DNA of 7,478 nt, from contig JAGHSU010000007.1 in the NCBI GenBank assembly GCA_018065685.1, positions 1 through 7,478 of the forward strand, in the 5' to 3' direction. Source of the stretch: Candidatus Methanocorpusculum equi (GTDB lineage Archaea; Halobacteriota; Methanomicrobia; Methanomicrobiales; Methanocorpusculaceae). The translations under genes and the position numbers were made by a program. The number at the start of each line of letters is the position of its first letter. Positions within the stretch are counted from its first letter, which is position 1. Shown here one piece after another: positions 4,200 through 7,478 of the stretch. The notes below the pieces were generated by a model, which was not told where the DNA came from, did no database searches, and saw only the letters and a list, made by a program, of their open reading frames with translations.

Positions 4200-5573
4200 A
4201 TGACACAGGAAATTCCCTACAAAATCTATCTGCACGAGAATGAGATGCCGAAATACTGGTACAACATCCGCGCCGATATGAAAAAGAAGCCCGCGCCGCT
4301 CCTGAACCCGGCAACACACCGCCCGATGACCTTCGAGGAGCTGCAGCCGGTTTTCTGCGACGAGCTGATACGCCAGGAACTCGACAACACCACGCCGTAC
4401 ATTGAAATCCCGGACGAGATTTATAACTTCTACAAAATGTACCGCCCGTCACCTCTGGTGAGAGCATACTGTCTGGAAAAACTCCTCGACACGCCGGCGA
4501 AGATTTACTACAAGTTTGAAGGGAGCAACACCTCAGGGTCACATAAGCTAAACTCCGCAATCGCACAGGGGTATTACGCAAAACAGCAGGGCCTCACCGG
4601 AGTTACGACCGAGACAGGTGCCGGACAGTGGGGCACAGCACTTTCGATGGCATGCGGCTACCTCGGCCTCAAATGCCATGTCTTCATGGTAAAAGGAAGC
4701 TACGAGTTAAAGCCGTTCAGAAAAGAGGTCATGAGAACCTACGGCGCAGAGGTCACACCGTCTCCATCAGATACCACTGAGGCGGGCCGCAAAATCCTAA
4801 GTGAACACCCGAACACAAGCGGTTCTCTCGGGTGCGCCATCTCGGAAGCGGTCGAGACCGCGGAAAACACCGAAGGGTACCGCTATGTCTTAGGAAGCGT
4901 CTTAAATCAGGTCATGCTCCACCAGTCAATCATCGGACTTGAGTGCAAGACCGCGATGGACAAATATGATATTACCCCGGACATAATCATCGGCTGTGCA
5001 GGCGGAGGGTCAAACCTCGGAGGACTCATTGCCCCCTTCATGGGCGAGCAGCTCAGAGGAGAGGCCGAGTACGAGTTCCTCGCAGTAGAGCCTGCCTCAT
5101 GTCCGAGCTTTACCCGCGGACGGTATGCGTATGATTTCTGCGACACAGGAAAGGTCTGTCCGCTCGCAAAAATGTACACTCTTGGATGTGACTTTATCCC
5201 CTCCGGAAACCACTCAGGCGGTCTCAGATACCACGGCATGAACCCTGTCTTATCCCAGTTCTATGACGAAGGACTGCTGAAAGCCACTTCGATTGAGCAG
5301 ACACGGGTGTTTAAAGCGGCGGTTACCTTCGCAAGAATTGAAGGAATTCTTCCGGCCCCTGAATCAAGTCATGCCATCTGTGCGGCAATCGATGAAGCAG
5401 TCCGCTGCAAAGAAACAGGTGAGGAAAAGACCATCCTCTTCGGCCTTACCGGAACCGGCTACTTCGACCTGAAAGCATACGAGCAGTTTAACAACGGTAC
5501 GATGACTGACAGCATCCCGACCGACGAGGAGCTTGAACAAAGCTTTGCAAAGCTCCCGAAGGTTGAGGCATAA
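4200..5573 (+). CDS. trpB2: Tryptophan synthase beta chain, TrpB2 type
   Basis: 457-aa PLP enzyme of the TrpB2 (trpB-related) branch, which makes tryptophan from indole and serine without a tightly matched TrpA partner, or salvages indole. Motifs: an extended N-terminus typical of TrpB2; RPSPLVRAYCLEKLL (82-96); GSNTSGSHKLNSA (108-120), with Lys116 the expected PLP Schiff-base lysine; TTETGAGQWG (136-145), with Glu138 the catalytic glutamate; GCAGGGSNLGG (265-275), the PLP-phosphate loop; SGNHSGGLRYHG (335-346); EGILPAPESSHA (381-392); and the C-terminal GLTGTGYFD (415-423). It is cytoplasmic and complete. It starts at ATG 4200 with GAGG. The next gene starts 3 bp after its stop, so the two form an operon. 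No trpA or other trp gene is in the window. The TRP-box-like site suggests tryptophan-responsive control. Confidence 0.95.
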   Translation: MTQEIPYKIYLHENEMPKYWYNIRADMKKKPAPLLNPATHRPMTFEELQPVFCDELIRQELDNTTPYIEIPDEIYNFYKMYRPSPLVRAYCLEKLLDTPAKIYYKFEGSNTSGSHKLNSAIAQGYYAKQQGLTGVTTETGAGQWGTALSMACGYLGLKCHVFMVKGSYELKPFRKEVMRTYGAEVTPSPSDTTEAGRKILSEHPNTSGSLGCAISEAVETAENTEGYRYVLGSVLNQVMLHQSIIGLECKTAMDKYDITPDIIIGCAGGGSNLGGLIAPFMGEQLRGEAEYEFLAVEPASCPSFTRGRYAYDFCDTGKVCPLAKMYTLGCDFIPSGNHSGGLRYHGMNPVLSQFYDEGLLKATSIEQTRVFKAAVTFARIEGILPAPESSHAICAAIDEAVRCKETGEEKTILFGLTGTGYFDLKAYEQFNNGTMTDSIPTDEELEQSFAKLPKVEA

Positions 5574-5576
5574 ACT

Positions 5577-7073
5577 ATGTTAAACATCACGACATTCCTC
5601 GATGCAAACCTGCGGCGCCTTGATAAACCGGTCTTTCTCTGTCCCGAGAGAGACACCTCCTACACCTCAAAAGAGATTCTCTCCATCGCATCAGAGATTG
5701 CGCGGCGCCTGAAGTCTCTCGGAGTCCTCCGGGGAGACGGGGTAATTCTTTATCTGAACAGCAGCCCGGAGTATCTTTTCTCATACATTGCGGTCTGGAG
5801 AATCGGTGCGGTCGCCGTTCCGACAAACCGTGTCTATACGAAAAGCGAACTCGCATACATGCGGGAAAACTCAGGTGCAAAGGTTATTATAACAGACCCT
5901 AAAGGAAAAAGCACCGCGGAAGGTCTTGAGGCCGCGGTCTTTGTCCCGGAAAACACCGACTCGTTCCTCAGCGCAGAGATTCTCCCCCCGGAAAAAACCG
6001 AGTTCTCCGATATCTGCCAGCTTCAGTACACTTCAGGGACCACCGGAAAACCGAAAGGGGCGATGCTTACCCACGGAAACTGGTTTACCGCGATTCACAA
6101 CGAGTGCGATGTTTTGATGATGCGTCAGGATGATGTCTATCTCGGGATTTACCCGATGGGCCACGTTGGCCTTTCCTGGGGTTTTGCAGCGCTTCGTGCA
6201 GGTGCGCTTTACATCATGATGGAGCGCTACGACCCGGAGCGCTATCTTGCCCTTTGCAGGGAGTATAAGGTCACCGTGCTCGCAGGCATGCCCCCTGTGA
6301 TTCATTCGCTCACGGAGGCACCCGCAGGGACTGAGGAGATGGTAAAAACCGTCCGCGAAATCATATCAGGCGGGGGGCCCCTCCACCACGAGACATGGAA
6401 AAAGTTCCATTACCGGTATCAGATTCCGGTGGTAAATGCCTATGGTCTTTCAGAAACTGTTGTAATCGGTACAGGGACCGCCATCCGGCCGGAGGATTAT
6501 GCAACGGCAGACCGGTTCCAGAGTGTGGGCCATCCGGTCTGTTTCTCGGAGGTTAAAATTGTTGATGAGCTCGACCCCTCGGTTGAGATGCCGCGGGGTA
6601 CTGCAGGAGAGATTGCTCTTCGCGGACCGGCCACAGCACTCGGGTACTGGAACATGCCAGAGGAGACGAAAGCGGTGTTTTTAGACGACGGCTGGTTCCT
6701 TACGGGAGACATCGGCTATCTGGATAAGGATGAGCGGCTCTGTATCACCGACCGGAAAAAGGATATGATTGTGATGTCAGGGTGGAAGATTTATCCGACA
6801 GAGGTTGAAAATGCGCTGATGGCATTTGAAGGAGTCAGAGAGATTGCAGTCTTCAGTCTCCCGCACGAGCACCGCGGCGAGATCCCTGCAGCTGCGGTTG
6901 TCTGGAAGGGGGGGTCCGGCGATGCTGAGACGAATGCGGAGAAGCTTCTGTCATTTGCAAAGGAGCATCTTGCCGGATACAAGGTCCCGAGAAAGATTAT
7001 CACAGTGGATGAACTGCCGCGGGTGAACGGGTGGAAACTGCTGCGCCGGGTTTTAAGGGAACAGTATTCGTAA
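5577..7073 (+). CDS. AMP-forming acyl/aryl-acid CoA ligase (ANL superfamily)
   Basis: 498-aa adenylate-forming enzyme that should activate a carboxylic acid with ATP and then, most likely, transfer it to CoA. Motifs in order: P-loop YTSGTTGKPKG (151-161); A5 NAYGLSET (287-294); RGPATALGYW (349-358); A7 DGWFLTGDIG (371-380); A8 hinge TDRKKDMIVMSGWKIYP (391-407); A10 LPRVNGWKLLRR (480-491), with Lys487 the catalytic lysine. The residue before it is Trp486 where most acyl-CoA synthetases have Gly. Length fits a standalone ligase. No signal peptide or membrane segment is seen. The start codon is 3 bp after trpB2, with GAGG at 5565-5568 inside the trpB2 tail and 8-nt spacing, so it is translated in the same operon. 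Substrate is unknown; an aromatic or indole-derived acid is suggested only by the trpB2 linkage. Fatty acid or benzoate-type acids remain possible. Confidence 0.92.
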   Translation: MLNITTFLDANLRRLDKPVFLCPERDTSYTSKEILSIASEIARRLKSLGVLRGDGVILYLNSSPEYLFSYIAVWRIGAVAVPTNRVYTKSELAYMRENSGAKVIITDPKGKSTAEGLEAAVFVPENTDSFLSAEILPPEKTEFSDICQLQYTSGTTGKPKGAMLTHGNWFTAIHNECDVLMMRQDDVYLGIYPMGHVGLSWGFAALRAGALYIMMERYDPERYLALCREYKVTVLAGMPPVIHSLTEAPAGTEEMVKTVREIISGGGPLHHETWKKFHYRYQIPVVNAYGLSETVVIGTGTAIRPEDYATADRFQSVGHPVCFSEVKIVDELDPSVEMPRGTAGEIALRGPATALGYWNMPEETKAVFLDDGWFLTGDIGYLDKDERLCITDRKKDMIVMSGWKIYPTEVENALMAFEGVREIAVFSLPHEHRGEIPAAAVVWKGGSGDAETNAEKLLSFAKEHLAGYKVPRKIITVDELPRVNGWKLLRRVLREQYS

Positions 7074-7157
7074 ATGTGAGAGGTGAGTGGAGAGTCTCCG
7101 GCTCCGGACATTTGGACGTGTAGTGACGTGTCCAAATTTGAGCGGGAAATCAGGGTT

Positions 7158-7218
7158 GTTTTTGATTTAAACAGCTCTCCTCTGGATATTTTTAGTTTGG
7201 ACATGTCAAATCAAAAAC
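7158..7218. repeat. 11-bp inverted repeat GTTTTTGATTT / AAATCAAAAAC
   Basis: Perfect arms at 7158-7168 and 7208-7218 enclose 39 bp. The right arm starts within the end of the array copy TTTGGACATGTCAAA (7196-7210), itself a near-palindrome. It may add a dyad to the array, or be incidental given the AT-rich composition. Confidence 0.5.
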
Positions 7219-7343
7219 TATTCTCTTCTATTACTATATCATACTCTATAATTTCATCCACTTTTTTATTTCACATGTCCAAATAGAATAAATAGGGATA
7301 AGATGGGTTATTTTTAAAAATAAGTCAGAATAATGGTTTAAAT

Positions 7344-7373
7344 TTGGACACGTGCCTTTTTTCACGTGTCCAA
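7344..7373. repeat. Perfect 11-bp inverted repeat with T6 loop
   Basis: TTGGACACGTG (7344-7354) and CACGTGTCCAA (7363-7373) pair perfectly around the 8-nt spacer CCTTTTTT. Each arm includes the palindrome CACGTG. As RNA it would form a strong hairpin. No T-run follows, so it does not look like a standard terminator, and it is better explained as two facing copies of the array motif. Confidence 0.7.
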
Positions 7374-7478
7374 TCCGAAAAACGTGAATTTGGGCCCTAT
7401 TCCGGAAAAGGATTGTGAATTCCTGCCAGAACGTTGGACCCGTACTATTGGAGGATAAACTGTCCGGAAGACGAGAGG

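Larger units (their letters stand above)
7110..7444. repeat. Array of seven alternating copies of a TTGGAC-cored motif
   Basis: The motif consensus is about ATTTGGACAYGTG. Cores: plus 7111-7117, minus 7130-7136, plus 7196-7202, minus 7277-7283, plus 7343-7349, minus 7368-7374 (one base off), plus 7433-7439 (one base off). Orientation alternates without exception. Each minus core is followed by a plus core 66, 66 and 65 bp later, giving three units of about 80 bp bounded by 12-13-bp inverted ends: 7125-7207, 7272-7354 and 7363-7444. The interiors are not obviously alike. Unequal gaps between units (64 and 8 bp) and alternating orientation exclude a CRISPR array. Confidence 0.75.
7074..7478. 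other. 405-bp region with no convincing gene; AT-rich repeat region
   Basis: No frame here has both a credible start and a protein-like composition. The stretch 7158-7345 is much more AT-rich than the genes around it. It contains the TTGGAC motif array, an 11-bp inverted repeat, a 16-bp palindrome at 7308-7323 and a small stem GGAG-AGT-CTCC at 7089-7099 just after the ligase gene. Two open frames run off the right edge (plus from GTG 7415; minus ending at TAG 7248-7246), neither supported. Confidence 0.6.

Noticed and set aside
7083..7286. 67-codon plus-strand frame after the ligase
   Set aside because: Spans repeat copies, has no Shine-Dalgarno or promoter, and composition is low-complexity Ser/Phe.
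7110..7444. CRISPR array
   Set aside because: Copies are short, alternate in orientation and have unequal spacers; no direct repeats of CRISPR length.
7246..7478. Minus-strand open frame of about 77 codons entering from the right edge
   Set aside because: No visible start, no recognisable motif, runs through the repeat array and AT-rich sequence; likely a chance open frame, though a gene fragment cannot be excluded.
7415..7478. Plus-strand GTG frame reaching the right edge (begins VNSCQNVGPVLLEDK)
   Set aside because: Only 21 codons visible, weak ribosome-binding site, overlaps a repeat copy; too little to call.

Overview
The window looks like chromosomal DNA of a methanogenic euryarchaeon. 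The evidence is a full-length methanogenesis marker protein 14 gene, an archaeal Sm-like (LSm) protein, an HTH/ACT amino-acid-metabolism regulator, and archaeal TATA-type promoters placed about 25-34 nt upstream of start codons that mostly lack a Shine-Dalgarno. Protein flavour and base composition suggest Methanomicrobiales, possibly Methanocorpusculum-like. That placement is inference and was not searched.

Layout. (1) 1-1864, minus strand: a leaderless operon with methanogenesis marker 14, an 85-aa conserved-looking small protein, and the first 24 codons of a cysteine hydrolase (isochorismatase/nicotinamidase family) that runs off the left edge. (2) 2103-2282, plus strand: a 59-aa small gene with its own TATA box. 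(3) 2313-3217, minus strand: a compact operon with an LSm protein, a winged-helix protein carrying a four-cysteine cluster, and a two-helix membrane protein whose reading frame is broken by an in-frame TAA. (4) 3395-3479, minus strand: tRNA-Leu(GAG) with its own promoter. (5) 3575-7073, plus strand: an HTH+ACT regulator, then a trpB2-type tryptophan synthase beta chain and an AMP-forming acyl/aryl-acid ligase, the last two as a tight operon. (6) 7074-7478: no convincing gene, but an AT-rich region with seven copies of a TTGGAC-cored motif in strictly alternating orientation.

How parts may work together. The trpB2 promoter region carries TGTACA, the consensus of the TRP box bound by the tryptophan-sensing repressor TrpY of Methanothermobacter, within a few bases of the predicted transcription start. 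Two further dyads lie beside it. An HTH/ACT regulator gene sits directly upstream. This suggests a local amino-acid-responsive unit controlling trpB2 and the co-transcribed ligase. The LSm/Fe-S-type winged-helix pair may be an RNA- or transcription-linked module. The least explained signal is the 3' repeat array: minus-then-plus motif pairs recur at 66, 66 and 65 bp, as if it were built from three ~80-bp units bounded by inverted repeats.
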